Shown in pieces: positions 15,811-25,296 of a stretch of 64,000 nt of DNA (position 1 is its first letter; every line of letters begins with the position of its first letter). The translations under genes and the position numbers were made by a program. The DNA is taken from assembly GCA_002159065.1 (NCBI GenBank), contig LZRV01000052.1, positions 56,896-120,895 of the forward strand, read 5' to 3'. The notes beneath the pieces were generated by a model. It ran no database searches, had not been told where the DNA came from, and saw only the letters and a list, made by a program, of their open reading frames with translations. This DNA comes from Paenibacillaceae bacterium ZCTH02-B3 (lineage in GTDB: Bacteria; Bacillota; Bacilli; Paenibacillales; Paenibacillaceae).

Positions 15811-18800
15811 ATGAGGACGAAAATCGGGGCGGCGTCGGTCACGCTGGCCATACTGGCGATTACATACGGAGTGTTTTTTTTCTATTTCTCCCGTGACACC
15901 CATGAAATGCCCAAGGCGGAAAACGGATCCCTCGACCTGACCGGATGGCGGTTCGCGGAGGGCGGCGCCGTGCCGCTCGACGGCGAATGGGAGTTTTATC
16001 CCGGACGGCTCCTCGGTCCGGAGGATTTCGCCGCCATGGACGCCGAAGGCGGCGGCACGCCGGAGTACATCCGGGTGCCGGGATCGTGGTCCGGCCGCAT
16101 GGAGACGCTGGGCGCGGCGACCTACCGCCTCCGGGTCATGGTCGACAATGCGGATCTCATGTACGGATTGAAAACGTCGTCCATCCAGATGTCCAACCGC
16201 ATCTTCGTGGGCGGTCATGCCGCGGGCCAAAGCGGGGTTCCGGGGGAACGGCAAAATTACGAAGCGGTTAACCGGCCCTACGCGGGCTATTTCACCCTGA
16301 AGCCCGGCTGGAACGAGATTGTCGTGCAGGTGGCCAACCATGAATTTCCCGCCAGCAGCGGCATCAACGAGTCGATCTATTTCGGGCAGGCGGCGCAGAT
16401 TTCCGATCTCCGCGACAAGGCGCTCACCCATGACTGGATCACGGTCACGGCTTTCCTTATCATGGGGCTTTATTTCATCGGGCTCTTTACCCAGCGCAAG
16501 AATGACGCGTCCCTGCTTGTGCTGGGTCTGGTGTGCGTGCTCATTGCCGTGTTTACCAGCACGCGCGGGGAACGGGTGTTGTTTTCGGTGTTCGGCGATT
16601 TGCCGTTTTGGCTCTATCTTCGCGTCCAGATGCTTTCCGCGGTGGCCGGGGGGATGGGATTTTTCCTTTACGCTTACACGGCGTTCCGCCAATTCTGCTC
16701 CAAATGGCTGGTTCGCGCGGGTGTGGCATCCGGGGCGGCGCTGGCCGTCTGGACGCTGTTTTTTATTCCCTGGTGGGCCACGGGCGTGTACCGGCAGCTG
16801 GTCACGCTGTACGCCACCCTCCCGCTGGTCTATGTGATTTATGTGTTTGTCCAAGCGGCGTTCCGCAGAGTGGAAGGCAGCCTGCATCTGGCCGTGGCCG
16901 CCGTCGCGCTGAACGTCTATGTGCTGGTGCAGAACCTGAACGTGTATTTTGGCGTCCCGGTAAACGCGCTGCCTCCTTTTGAACCGTTCGTGCTGCTCCT
17001 CATGCTGGCTCTCCTCATGTCCCTCCGGTTCTCGAACGCGTTCCGCAAGATCGAGGAACTGTCCATCCAACTCACGAAATCGGACAAGCTGAAAGACGAG
17101 TTTCTGGCCCGCACGTCCCACGAATTCAAGTCGCCCCTGCACGGCGTCATGCACATCTCCCGATCGCTGCTCGAAGATTCCCGGAATCCGCCGACGGCGG
17201 AGCAGCGGGAGAAACTGCTGCTTGTGACGGGCATTACCGAAAGACTGACCCGGCTGGTTTACGATATCTTGGATCTTTCGAAACTCAAACAGGGAGAACT
17301 CGCCATCGATCCGAAACCCGTCGATGTCCGTTCGGCGGTGGAGACCCAGGTGCGCATGTATTCGTTTCTGGGCGAAGCCCAGAGCACCCGGCTGGTCAAT
17401 CTGGTTCCCGACCGGCTGCCCTTCGCCCTGGCGGATGAAATCCGTCTGAGCCAGATCATCGGCAATCTCCTCGACAACGCGGTGAAGCATACGAAAAACG
17501 GGGACATCACGGTATCGGCGGCGGTCAAGGGCGACAAGATCGAAATTTCGGTTCGCGACACGGGCGAAGGCATCGAAGAGCGGCACCTCCCGCACATTTT
17601 CGAGGCCTTCCGGACCTTCGACGAGGCGGAAGATCACCGCGGCTTCGGGCTGGGCCTGCCCATCGTGAAGCAACTGGTGGAACTCCAGAAAGGCAACATC
17701 TCGGTCTCTTCGACCCGGGGCGCCGGCACGACGTTCACCTTCACGCTGCCCGTCGCCTCTTCCGGAGCGGGAGGAGGGAAAGCTCCGGGCGGAACGGGCG
17801 GAGGAAAGGCGCAGTCCGGCAATGGCGGATGGAGAGCGCCGGCCGGCATGGTTGGCGGGAGATCGTCCATCGGTGCGGACGGCGGGAAAACGCCCTCCGG
17901 AGCGGGCGGAGGCACAGCGGCGGCCGACACGGGCGGCGGGAACGGGGCGGCGGAGCCCTGGACGGCGGCTTACCCGGTCAGGACGCTGGATTATGAGTTC
18001 GAGACGCCGTATTTTTTGAGCCAGCGGGGCGAACACACCATCCTGATCGTCGACGACCAGTTTCTGAACCTGAAGGTGCTGATGGACGCGCTGGAGCCCA
18101 TGGGCTATAACGTGATCGCCGTGAAGAACGGTTTCGAGGCGATCGAGATTTTGGGCAAACCGCTCAAAATCGACCTGGTGGTCCTCGACCTGATGATGCC
18201 GGGCATGTCCGGATACGAAGTGTGCCAGGAAATCCGCAAGTCCCATTCGCTGGCGGAATTGCCCGTGCTGATGGTGACGGCCGCCATCGGCGCGCAGGAC
18301 AAGGTGGCGGCGTTCGCGGCGGGGGCGAACGATTTCCTGCCGAAGCCGTTCGATCTGGCGGAACTCAAGGCGCGGATCGGCAGCCTCCTGGCGCTCAAGG
18401 ATTCACTGGCCAAGGCGGTGGATCTGGAAGTGGCGTTTCTGCAATCGCAAATCAAGCCGCATTTCCTGTACAACGTGCTGAACAGCATCGTGGCTTCCAG
18501 CTATACGGACGTGGAGCGGTCCCGCAAGCTCACGTCGGATCTGGCCGATTATCTGCGCGCCAGCTTCCGGTTCAGCCATACGGAAAAAAGAATTTCCTTC
18601 GAAGAGGAGCTCGACCTGATCCGCAGCTACGTCGAAATCGAGAAAGCGCGCTTCAAGGACCGGCTCCGTTTCGAGGCCGACATCGCGGAAGGCATGATGA
18701 TGATCCATCTGCCGCCCCTCCTGATCCAGCCGCTGGTCGAAAACGCGATCCGGCACGGGATCGGCCGCCGGATCGCGGGCGGAACCGTGAGGCTCAAGGC

Positions 18801-19029
18801 TTATGAGGAGGACGGGGACTATTGCTTCGTCATCGAGGACGACGGGGTCGGGTTCGACAGCGGCGAGCCGCTTGCGCCGCCGGACGCCCCATCGGAGCGG
18901 CGGCAGGGAGTGGGTCTGGTCAACATCAACAAACGGTTGAAATACGAATACGGCACGGGGCTCAAGATCGACAGCGCCCCCGGACAGGGGACGAGGGTAA
19001 CGGTGCGGATTCCCGCGGAGCTGGCCTGA
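15811..19029 (+). CDS. Hybrid histidine kinase: 7TM sensor, HisKA kinase, receiver, LytS-type kinase
   Basis: The 1072-residue protein has an N-terminal membrane anchor, an extracellular jelly-roll-like domain (about 35-200: WRFAEGGAVPLDGEWEF, AATYRLRV), seven membrane segments (about 205-410), HisKA with His437 in TSHEFKSPLHG, and HATPase (DNAVKHTKNG, DTGEGIEE, GFGLGLPIVKQL). A Gly-rich linker follows (about 650-720), then a receiver with Asp793 (VLDLMMPGMSG) and finally a LytS-type kinase (SQIKPHFLYNVLNSI at about 877-891, DDGVGFDSG). It is co-transcribed with the SARP-type regulator 7 bp upstream. Two kinases and an internal receiver suggest a branched phosphorelay. The signal is unknown, possibly envelope or carbohydrate. 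Confidence 0.92.
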   Translation: MRTKIGAASVTLAILAITYGVFFFYFSRDTHEMPKAENGSLDLTGWRFAEGGAVPLDGEWEFYPGRLLGPEDFAAMDAEGGGTPEYIRVPGSWSGRMETLGAATYRLRVMVDNADLMYGLKTSSIQMSNRIFVGGHAAGQSGVPGERQNYEAVNRPYAGYFTLKPGWNEIVVQVANHEFPASSGINESIYFGQAAQISDLRDKALTHDWITVTAFLIMGLYFIGLFTQRKNDASLLVLGLVCVLIAVFTSTRGERVLFSVFGDLPFWLYLRVQMLSAVAGGMGFFLYAYTAFRQFCSKWLVRAGVASGAALAVWTLFFIPWWATGVYRQLVTLYATLPLVYVIYVFVQAAFRRVEGSLHLAVAAVALNVYVLVQNLNVYFGVPVNALPPFEPFVLLLMLALLMSLRFSNAFRKIEELSIQLTKSDKLKDEFLARTSHEFKSPLHGVMHISRSLLEDSRNPPTAEQREKLLLVTGITERLTRLVYDILDLSKLKQGELAIDPKPVDVRSAVETQVRMYSFLGEAQSTRLVNLVPDRLPFALADEIRLSQIIGNLLDNAVKHTKNGDITVSAAVKGDKIEISVRDTGEGIEERHLPHIFEAFRTFDEAEDHRGFGLGLPIVKQLVELQKGNISVSSTRGAGTTFTFTLPVASSGAGGGKAPGGTGGGKAQSGNGGWRAPAGMVGGRSSIGADGGKTPSGAGGGTAAADTGGGNGAAEPWTAAYPVRTLDYEFETPYFLSQRGEHTILIVDDQFLNLKVLMDALEPMGYNVIAVKNGFEAIEILGKPLKIDLVVLDLMMPGMSGYEVCQEIRKSHSLAELPVLMVTAAIGAQDKVAAFAAGANDFLPKPFDLAELKARIGSLLALKDSLAKAVDLEVAFLQSQIKPHFLYNVLNSIVASSYTDVERSRKLTSDLADYLRASFRFSHTEKRISFEEELDLIRSYVEIEKARFKDRLRFEADIAEGMMMIHLPPLLIQPLVENAIRHGIGRRIAGGTVRLKAYEEDGDYCFVIEDDGVGFDSGEPLAPPDAPSERRQGVGLVNINKRLKYEYGTGLKIDSAPGQGTRVTVRIPAELA

Positions 19030-19049
19030 ACGGCCGGCTTATTTTTTTT
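19020..19049 (+). terminator. Terminator of the two-component operon
   Basis: GCTGGCC-TGAAC-GGCCGGC forms a 7-bp stem with one G-T pair, overlapping the kinase stop codon and followed by TTATTTTTTTT. Confidence 0.75.
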
Positions 19050-19060
19050 CAAATCGCACA

Positions 19061-19108
19061 AAGGTTTAAGGTTTTTTTAATGTCCGCTTCTGTAGGATGG
19101 GGGTGAAT
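19061..19108 (+). promoter_or_regulatory. Conserved promoter-like element before the S-layer gene (copy 1)
   Basis: The element contains AAGGTTTAAGG, GGTTTTTTTAAT, nine variable bases and TGTAGGAT. An almost identical element lies before the bactofilin gene at 51166-51215 with the same nine-base spacing to TGTAGCAT. Both are followed by GGTGAAT and a ribosome site. Shared length and spacing point to a common promoter or regulator site. Confidence 0.6.
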
Positions 19109-19130
19109 TCTTGCAAGGAGGAAAAAATGG

Positions 19131-22100
19131 ATGACCATTTCATTCGGCAACTTTCGCTTCGCCGGGCCATCGGGCCGTCGCCGGATAACGGGGATGGCAG
19201 CGGCGCTTCTAATTTTGCTGCAGCTTGTCCTGCCGTGCGCGATGCCGACGGCCTGGGCCGATCCGGCGCTGGAGGGGGAGGGCACGCAGGCGAACCCGTA
19301 CAAGATCTCGAACGCGGAAGAATTGATGGCGATCGCGGACGATCCCGGCGCGTACTATGAACTGACCGGGAACATCGATCTTTCCGGACATGTCCCGTGG
19401 AACCCGCTCGGAACGTTCAACGGACATTTGGAAGGAAACGGCCACAAGATTACGGGCCTGATGGTCAACACGACCGGGGACCACGCGGGTTTGTTCGCGA
19501 ACATCGGCAGCGACGGGGTGGTCCAGAACCTGGTGCTGGAGAATGTGTCCGTCATTGCAAACGGTCTCTACAGCAACGCCGGAGCTTTGGCAGGGATGCT
19601 GCAAGGCTCCGTAAGCAACGTCCGCGTGTCGGGAGGAAGCGTTTCGGGAATTGCCTACCTGGCGGGCGGACTTGTCGGGTCGATGTTCACGGGAGCCCAG
19701 ATTTCCAAAAGCTGCTCCCAAATCCAGACGGAAAGCCAAGAAACTCTCTCCAACGTGGGCGGACTTGTCGGATATCTAACAGGGGGCACAATATCGGAAT
19801 CCTGTGTGACGGGCCCAGTCACCGGAGAGTTCGCGGTCGGCGGACTGGCGGGATACGCATTGAACGCCTCGATTGTCGACAGTTATGCGACGGGAACGGT
19901 GACGGGATCCTACGTTGCCGGCGGTCTGATCGGAATGACCGCCGGACCGGTGTCCCTGGAGCGCGTCTATGCGGCAGGGGCGGTAACCGGCGGGATGACC
20001 GTGACGGGAGCGCTGGTCGGCATGAAGTCCACTGACGACGATGTGAGTGCGGAGGATGCCTATTACGACGAAGACGCCACCGGCCAGTCCGACGCGGACG
20101 GCACGGCGTTGTCCAGCGAAGAAATGGGCGACGAATCCTCTTTCAACAACTGGGATTTCGACACGCTCTGGCATATGGACGCCCGGAACGGAAGACCGAC
20201 GTTTCTCCGGGACGACAGCCTTGCGCCGGTCATGAGCGGAGCGGTCGTCTCCAATGACGAGCCCGGCAAAGTGGTGGTGGATTTCTCCGAAAAAATTCTG
20301 GCCGATGACGAAGCGCTGATCCGCTTCTCCGTCTCGGTGGACGGCACGGAAGTTGACATCGAAGACGCCCGGCTTGGGACGGACGGAAAACAACTGGTCC
20401 TGACGCTGGCGGAATCCGTGGAGTACGGCCAGGAAGTGAAGGTCTCCTACTCCGCATCCGCCCCGCCCGTCACCGACAAGGCGGGGAACCCGATGGCTTC
20501 GCATGAGATTGAGGCGGAAAACGAGGTGGAGGAACCGAACGATTCCGATCCTTCCGATTCCAATCCGTCCGATCCCGATCCGACCAATCTGGAAGTCGTT
20601 TCGGTTTCTCCGGAGGACAACGCGACGGGAGTCGCGGGGGTTACCCAGCTCTCCATCAGGTTCAATCAGCCGGTGGAAGCGGCGGCCGGCAAATTTATCT
20701 ATATCATGAATGAGAAGGGCACCGTGGCGGAACAGATCGGGGCGAATTCCCCCAAAGTGCAGCTCGATGACAAGACGGTGACGATCCGGCTGAACGCGGA
20801 ACTTGCGCCCCTGACGAATTTCTATGTCATTGTGGAAGCCGGCGCATTCGAGACCGCCGAGGGCGACGCGTTCGGCGGCATCTATAATCCCGCGGACTGG
20901 AACTTCACGACGGCCGCGGATCCCGACGCCAATTGGGTGAACGCCGGCAATCCGGGATTCACCGCGGGCGGGGCGGAATATCCCGATCTGAAGGCCGGCA
21001 AGGACGGCACGCTGTATGTGGTGTTCCGGGACTACGCCCATGACGGGAAAGCCACGGCCATGAAACTGGGCCCGAGCGACTCGGCGTGGTCGCTGGTCGG
21101 CGAGGCGGGCTTCTCGCCAGGGGAGATCGGAGCGCCGTCGCTCGTGGTGGACGGGAGTACGCTGTACGTCGCGTTTGCCGCCGTCGACGAAGATGACCTG
21201 GCCGCCATCTACGTCCTGCAGTATGCGCTGAACGGCAGCGGCGAGTGGGAGCCGGCAGGCGAAAGAATTCCGGTCGGAACACTCGAACCAAGTCTTCTGT
21301 TGGATCAGGATCCCCAGCCTTTCCTCCACGTATATCTGGGAGAGCTTTACGTCGCCTATCGCGACGGTTTCCCATGGGGCGGTCTGACGGTGCGGAAGCT
21401 GGCGGAAGGCGGCGTGTGGGAATGGGTAGGCCAGGCGGAGTTTTCTCCGGGCGATATTTTCGATCCGACCTTGGTTACCTTTGAAGATTTGCTGTATGCC
21501 GGGTTCCACGACTACGACTTTATCGGACATTTCAGCGCCACCGCCATGCGGTACGATGCCATGTCCGAAGAATGGAAGCCGGCCGGCGAGCGCGGCATCA
21601 CCTCCTCCGAGGTGTTTTATCCCACCCTGGTAACGGACGGGACCCGGCTCTATTTCGTATATTCCAATAATGCCTACCAAGCCGCCGCGATGGGCTACAG
21701 CTCGGAAACGAATATTTGGTATGGGATCGGCGGCGGCGCGTTCTCCACAGGCCAGGCTTACGGAACGACCGCCTGGGCCGGGGACGGCGCACTGTACGCC
21801 GCGTTCACGGACGAGGGGCACGGCAACAAACTGGTCGTGAAGAAATATGCGGGCAGCTCCTGGGTGTCGGTGGGCAACGACGGATTTACGCCGGACGAGG
21901 CCTACAATCCGTCCCTGGTCGTGTTCAACAGCCTGTCCGGCAACGTGCCCTATGTGGCCTTTGAGGACGCAAACCGGGAAGGCAAACTGACCGTCATGAA
22001 GTTCGGCACGTTCAACCAGCCGCCCGTGGCGAAGAACGTCGGCATCGAGGGCGATCTGAAGACGGGCGAGACGGTGGAAGGGACGTACACGTTCACGGAC

Positions 22101-23888
22101 GCCGAAGGCGACGAGGAAGGCGAGTCGCTGTATCAATGGTATACGGCGGACAACGAGGAAGGCGGGAACAAGACCGCCATCGCCGGAGCGACGGATCTGG
22201 AGCTGGATCTCACGCTCGATCTGCTGGACAAGTATCTCATCTTCGAAGTGACGCCGGTCGCCGAGACCGGAACGAGGAAAGGGGCCAAGGTTTCCAGCGC
22301 GCCGCAGGGGCCGGTCACGAAGCCGGACGCGCCGCCGGCGCCGAATGTCACGGCCGACGACACGCTGAACGTCATCGTCGGCGCCGATGAAACGATGGAA
22401 TATTCCACGGACGGCGGCGCCACCTACACCCCCTACGACCCGGCCCATCCGCCGGTGTTCGCCGGCAACGTCACGGTGCTGGTGCGGGTCAAGGCGAACG
22501 AAACGACGGGCGCGCCGGTCGGCGCGGCCAAGACGCTGACGTTTACGGCGAATCCGGCTCCCGCTCCGAGTCCGGCTCCGTCACCGGCGCCGGCGCCGAC
22601 GCCGACGGTAACGGAAGAACCGGCCGGCACCGGCGACACGGGAGTCACGGTGCTGATCAACGGCAAAGAAGAGAGCGCGGGTACGGCGTCCACGTCGGCG
22701 CGGAACGGCCAGTCCGTCACCACCATCGCCGTCGATCCCGCCAAAGTGGAGGCGAAACTGGCAGAGGAAGGCATGAACGCGGTCCTGACGATCCCGGCGC
22801 CTTCGGGTTCCAACGTGGTGGTCGGGGAGCTGAACGGCCGGATCGTGAAGAGCATGGAAGACCGGCAGGCCGTGCTGGAAATCGTGACGGATCGGGCCAC
22901 CTACACCATCCCCGCGGAGCAGTTCGACATCGGCGCGATTTCGGAAGAACTCGGGGCTTCCGGTGCCCTTGAAGACATCACCATCCGGGTGGAAATCGGC
23001 GAACCGCCGGAGGCCACGGTCGAAGTGATCGAAAACGCGGCGGAGGATGACACGTACGCGATTGTCGTTCCCCCGGTCGAATTCACGGTGCGGGCGGAGT
23101 ATGACGGACAGACCGTGGAAATCACAAAGTTCACCGCGTATGTGGAGCGCGCCATCGCCGTTCCGGACGGCGTCGATCCGGACAGGATCACGACGGGCGT
23201 CGTCTTCGACGCGGACGGCACGCCCCGCCACGTCCCGACGAAGATCGTGGTCATCAACGGAAAATATTACGCCGTGGTGAGCAGCCTGACCAACAGCGCC
23301 TACGGCGTGGTCTGGAACCCGGTGGAGTTTGACGACGTGGCTTCGCACTGGGCGAAGGACACGGTCAACAACATGGGTTCGCGGATGATCATCGCGGGAA
23401 CGGGCAACGGCAAATTCAGCCCCGACCGGGACATCACCCGCGCCGAATTCGCGGCGATCATCGTCCGCGCGTTGGGCCTCGGAGCGCAAGACGGTCCGTC
23501 CGCCTTCACGGATGTGAAGGCATCGGATTGGTTCAACGGCGCGATCCGCACCGCCGTCGAATACGGCCTCCTGTCCGGTTACGCCGACGGCGCGTTTCGG
23601 CCGAACGACAAGATCACCCGCGAACAGGCGATGGTCATCCTCGCCCGGGCGATGGCCGTCACCGGACTGAAGGACAGGTTGCCCGGCGGATTGGCGGAAG
23701 AGGTGGTGGGCGCCTTCGCCGACGCCGGCCAGGCGTCCGCCTGGGCGGTCCAGGGCATCGCCGACAGCGTGGCCGCGGGCATCGTGCAGGGCAGAAACGA
23801 AAACACCCTCGCGCCGCAGGCTTTCATCACCCGTGCGGAAGCGGCGGCCATGATTGAACGGCTCCTGCAAAAGTCCGACCTGATCTGA
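19131..23888 (+). CDS. S-layer protein: GLUG region, Ig-like domain, seven-repeat propeller-like region, three SLH domains
   Basis: The 1585-residue exported protein has a signal peptide with GRRR, a hydrophobic core and AWA cleavage near residue 43. Residues about 45-355 contain GLUG-type motifs (AGGLVGSM, VGGLVGYL, VGGLAGYA, AGGLIGMT). An Asp/Ser/Pro linker and an SbsA-like Ig domain follow (about 455-600). Seven repeats of about 50 residues (NPGFTAGG, EAGFSPGE, QAEFSPGD, ERGITSSE, GGAFSTGQ, NDGFTPDE and one variant) suggest a seven-bladed propeller (about 600-960). After a Pro/Ala/Ser linker (about 1140) come three SLH domains (about 1398-1585) that anchor to pyruvylated wall polymer. ATG 19131 follows AAGGAGG. 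Confidence 0.92.
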   Translation: MTISFGNFRFAGPSGRRRITGMAAALLILLQLVLPCAMPTAWADPALEGEGTQANPYKISNAEELMAIADDPGAYYELTGNIDLSGHVPWNPLGTFNGHLEGNGHKITGLMVNTTGDHAGLFANIGSDGVVQNLVLENVSVIANGLYSNAGALAGMLQGSVSNVRVSGGSVSGIAYLAGGLVGSMFTGAQISKSCSQIQTESQETLSNVGGLVGYLTGGTISESCVTGPVTGEFAVGGLAGYALNASIVDSYATGTVTGSYVAGGLIGMTAGPVSLERVYAAGAVTGGMTVTGALVGMKSTDDDVSAEDAYYDEDATGQSDADGTALSSEEMGDESSFNNWDFDTLWHMDARNGRPTFLRDDSLAPVMSGAVVSNDEPGKVVVDFSEKILADDEALIRFSVSVDGTEVDIEDARLGTDGKQLVLTLAESVEYGQEVKVSYSASAPPVTDKAGNPMASHEIEAENEVEEPNDSDPSDSNPSDPDPTNLEVVSVSPEDNATGVAGVTQLSIRFNQPVEAAAGKFIYIMNEKGTVAEQIGANSPKVQLDDKTVTIRLNAELAPLTNFYVIVEAGAFETAEGDAFGGIYNPADWNFTTAADPDANWVNAGNPGFTAGGAEYPDLKAGKDGTLYVVFRDYAHDGKATAMKLGPSDSAWSLVGEAGFSPGEIGAPSLVVDGSTLYVAFAAVDEDDLAAIYVLQYALNGSGEWEPAGERIPVGTLEPSLLLDQDPQPFLHVYLGELYVAYRDGFPWGGLTVRKLAEGGVWEWVGQAEFSPGDIFDPTLVTFEDLLYAGFHDYDFIGHFSATAMRYDAMSEEWKPAGERGITSSEVFYPTLVTDGTRLYFVYSNNAYQAAAMGYSSETNIWYGIGGGAFSTGQAYGTTAWAGDGALYAAFTDEGHGNKLVVKKYAGSSWVSVGNDGFTPDEAYNPSLVVFNSLSGNVPYVAFEDANREGKLTVMKFGTFNQPPVAKNVGIEGDLKTGETVEGTYTFTDAEGDEEGESLYQWYTADNEEGGNKTAIAGATDLELDLTLDLLDKYLIFEVTPVAETGTRKGAKVSSAPQGPVTKPDAPPAPNVTADDTLNVIVGADETMEYSTDGGATYTPYDPAHPPVFAGNVTVLVRVKANETTGAPVGAAKTLTFTANPAPAPSPAPSPAPAPTPTVTEEPAGTGDTGVTVLINGKEESAGTASTSARNGQSVTTIAVDPAKVEAKLAEEGMNAVLTIPAPSGSNVVVGELNGRIVKSMEDRQAVLEIVTDRATYTIPAEQFDIGAISEELGASGALEDITIRVEIGEPPEATVEVIENAAEDDTYAIVVPPVEFTVRAEYDGQTVEITKFTAYVERAIAVPDGVDPDRITTGVVFDADGTPRHVPTKIVVINGKYYAVVSSLTNSAYGVVWNPVEFDDVASHWAKDTVNNMGSRMIIAGTGNGKFSPDRDITRAEFAAIIVRALGLGAQDGPSAFTDVKASDWFNGAIRTAVEYGLLSGYADGAFRPNDKITREQAMVILARAMAVTGLKDRLPGGLAEEVVGAFADAGQASAWAVQGIADSVAAGIVQGRNENTLAPQAFITRAEAAAMIERLLQKSDLI

Positions 23889-23910
23889 CCGGGCCATATG
23901 AACGCGTCCA

Positions 23911-23953
23911 GGGGAGCTCCAGGCGTCCGTCGCTCCGGGGCTCCCCCTTTTTT
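23911..23953 (+). terminator. Terminator of the S-layer gene
   Basis: GGGGAGC pairs with GCTCCCC across a 22-nt loop, then CTTTTTT. A diverged copy of this hairpin precedes the second sir2 gene at 30449-30487, so it lies inside the duplicated unit. Confidence 0.85.
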
Positions 23954-23988
23954 ATAAAATAAAAGAAACGGAAAGGAGCGCTCCTGCC

Positions 23989-24978
23989 TTGGAAGAGACG
24001 ATCCTGTCCCTCAAAGGTGAAGGCGCAAGCCTCCGGATCCGGGGAGAGCGCGGCGGGAACGGATGGCGGTTTCGGCGGGAAGGCGGCGAATGGCGCGGGG
24101 ATCTTCGGGATGCGCTGCGTTCGCTGGACCCGTCCTGCCTGGCGATGCGGCCGGTCGAGGTACACCCGTTTTTTTCCCATACGATATGGGAGTGGCTGAA
24201 GTTCGCATCGGCGGAAGGACGGCAAATCGATGGGGAAGACTGGGAGCGGCTCCTCAAGCGGGACAATCCGGTATTCCGCGCGGCGTCGCTCATCCGGGAC
24301 GCGCGCCGCATGGTGCTCATATCGGGCGCCGGTCTGTCCGTGGACTCCGGCCTGAAGGATTTCCGCCCGCCAAGCGGCTGGTGGCGCAACATCGACCCCC
24401 GCACCGTGGCGACGGTGGATGCGCTGGAACTCAGTTACGATCTTTTCCACGAATTTTACTCCGAACGGATTCGCCAGCTGAGAAATGTCGTCCCCCATCG
24501 GGGGTACGCCATTCTCGCCGAATGGGAACGGCGGGGGTTTCTGGCCTGCGTATGCACCCAGAATGTGGACCGCCTGCACCATCTGGCCGGCAACCGGACC
24601 GTGCACGAACTGCACGGCACGATCCGCGAATTCCGCTGTCACGCCTGCGGCGCGCCGGCGGCGGAAGAAGCGTTTTTGGAGAAACGGAAATGCCGGTGCG
24701 GCGGCAAGCTGCGTCCCAATGTGGTGCTGTTTGGAGAATCGCTGCCTTCCGAAGCCTGGAACCGGTCGCTCGGCGCCATCCGGGAGGCCGATCTGCTGCT
24801 CGTCGTCGGCACCAGTCTGCAGGTTGCTCCGGTTAACCAGTTGCCTTTTCTGACCCGGGGGAAGCTGGTTTTCATCAACACGGAAGAAACGGGACACGAG
24901 GGCCGGTTCGATGTTTGCGTCAGGGGGCGGGCGTTGGACGGCCTGGAGGCGATCGAGGCCTGGCTGACGGGAACATGA
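23989..24978 (+). CDS. Sir2-family NAD-dependent protein with extra N-terminal domain (copy 1)
   Basis: Residues about 100-329 form a Sir2 fold: GAGLS at 113-117, DFR 124-126, TQNVDRLHH 190-198, catalytic His209 in ELHG, zinc cysteines 217, 220, 235 and 237, [10 protein letters not shown], and [13 protein letters not shown]. The usual SGIPDFR loop reads SGLKDFR in both copies, a notable change in the NAD loop. Residues 1-95 are a separate domain ([27 protein letters not shown]) seen, from memory, in small Paenibacillus proteins. Deacylase or NADase activity is possible. The start is TTG 23989 after AAAGGAG. The gene is duplicated at 30520-31509. Confidence 0.85.
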   Translation: MEETILSLKGEGASLRIRGERGGNGWRFRREGGEWRGDLRDALRSLDPSCLAMRPVEVHPFFSHTIWEWLKFASAEGRQIDGEDWERLLKRDNPVFRAASLIRDARRMVLISGAGLSVDSGLKDFRPPSGWWRNIDPRTVATVDALELSYDLFHEFYSERIRQLRNVVPHRGYAILAEWERRGFLACVCTQNVDRLHHLAGNRTVHELHGTIREFRCHACGAPAAEEAFLEKRKCRCGGKLRPNVVLFGESLPSEAWNRSLGAIREADLLLVVGTSLQVAPVNQLPFLTRGKLVFINTEETGHEGRFDVCVRGRALDGLEAIEAWLTGT

Positions 24979-25296
24979 TGATTCATGGCGGGTCTGGCGG
25001 CTTATAAGCAAACTTTTATTTGTTTTAATCAGGTTTCATTTTGTTTGGTAATATAATAACCGAATTATGCATATCCGCCCGCGATTCGAAGACGGGAATG
25101 TCTGGCCTTTGCGCGGGCCGGCGCGGGGAGAGCGGACGGAAATCTTCGGCCGGCGCCTGGCGAAGGGCGGCATCCGGAGGCTGCCGGAGTCGGAAACCGG
25201 ACTCCGGAGGACGACGGCCGGTCCTGACACGCCGTCGAGCCAAAGGGAGCAATCTGGCGGCAAGAGATTTGGAAATCCGGCAAGGAGACGTTGCTC
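24979..25296 (+). promoter_or_regulatory. AT-rich promoter region and structured leader before eamA
   Basis: This gene-free stretch begins AT-rich with TATAAT near 25053-25058 and no clear -35. The following leader of about 230 nt is GC-rich and contains a strong hairpin, CCGGAGTC-N8-GACTCCGG (25184-25207), plus smaller stems. No known riboswitch consensus was recognised. Small ORFs on both strands here lack ribosome sites. Confidence 0.35.

Noticed and set aside
15727..18246. 839-codon antisense frame in the hybrid kinase
   Set aside because: No ribosome site or domain; mirrors the codon structure of the kinase gene. The same reasoning removes the 890-codon frame at 19776-22448 and the 715-codon frame at 11893-14040.
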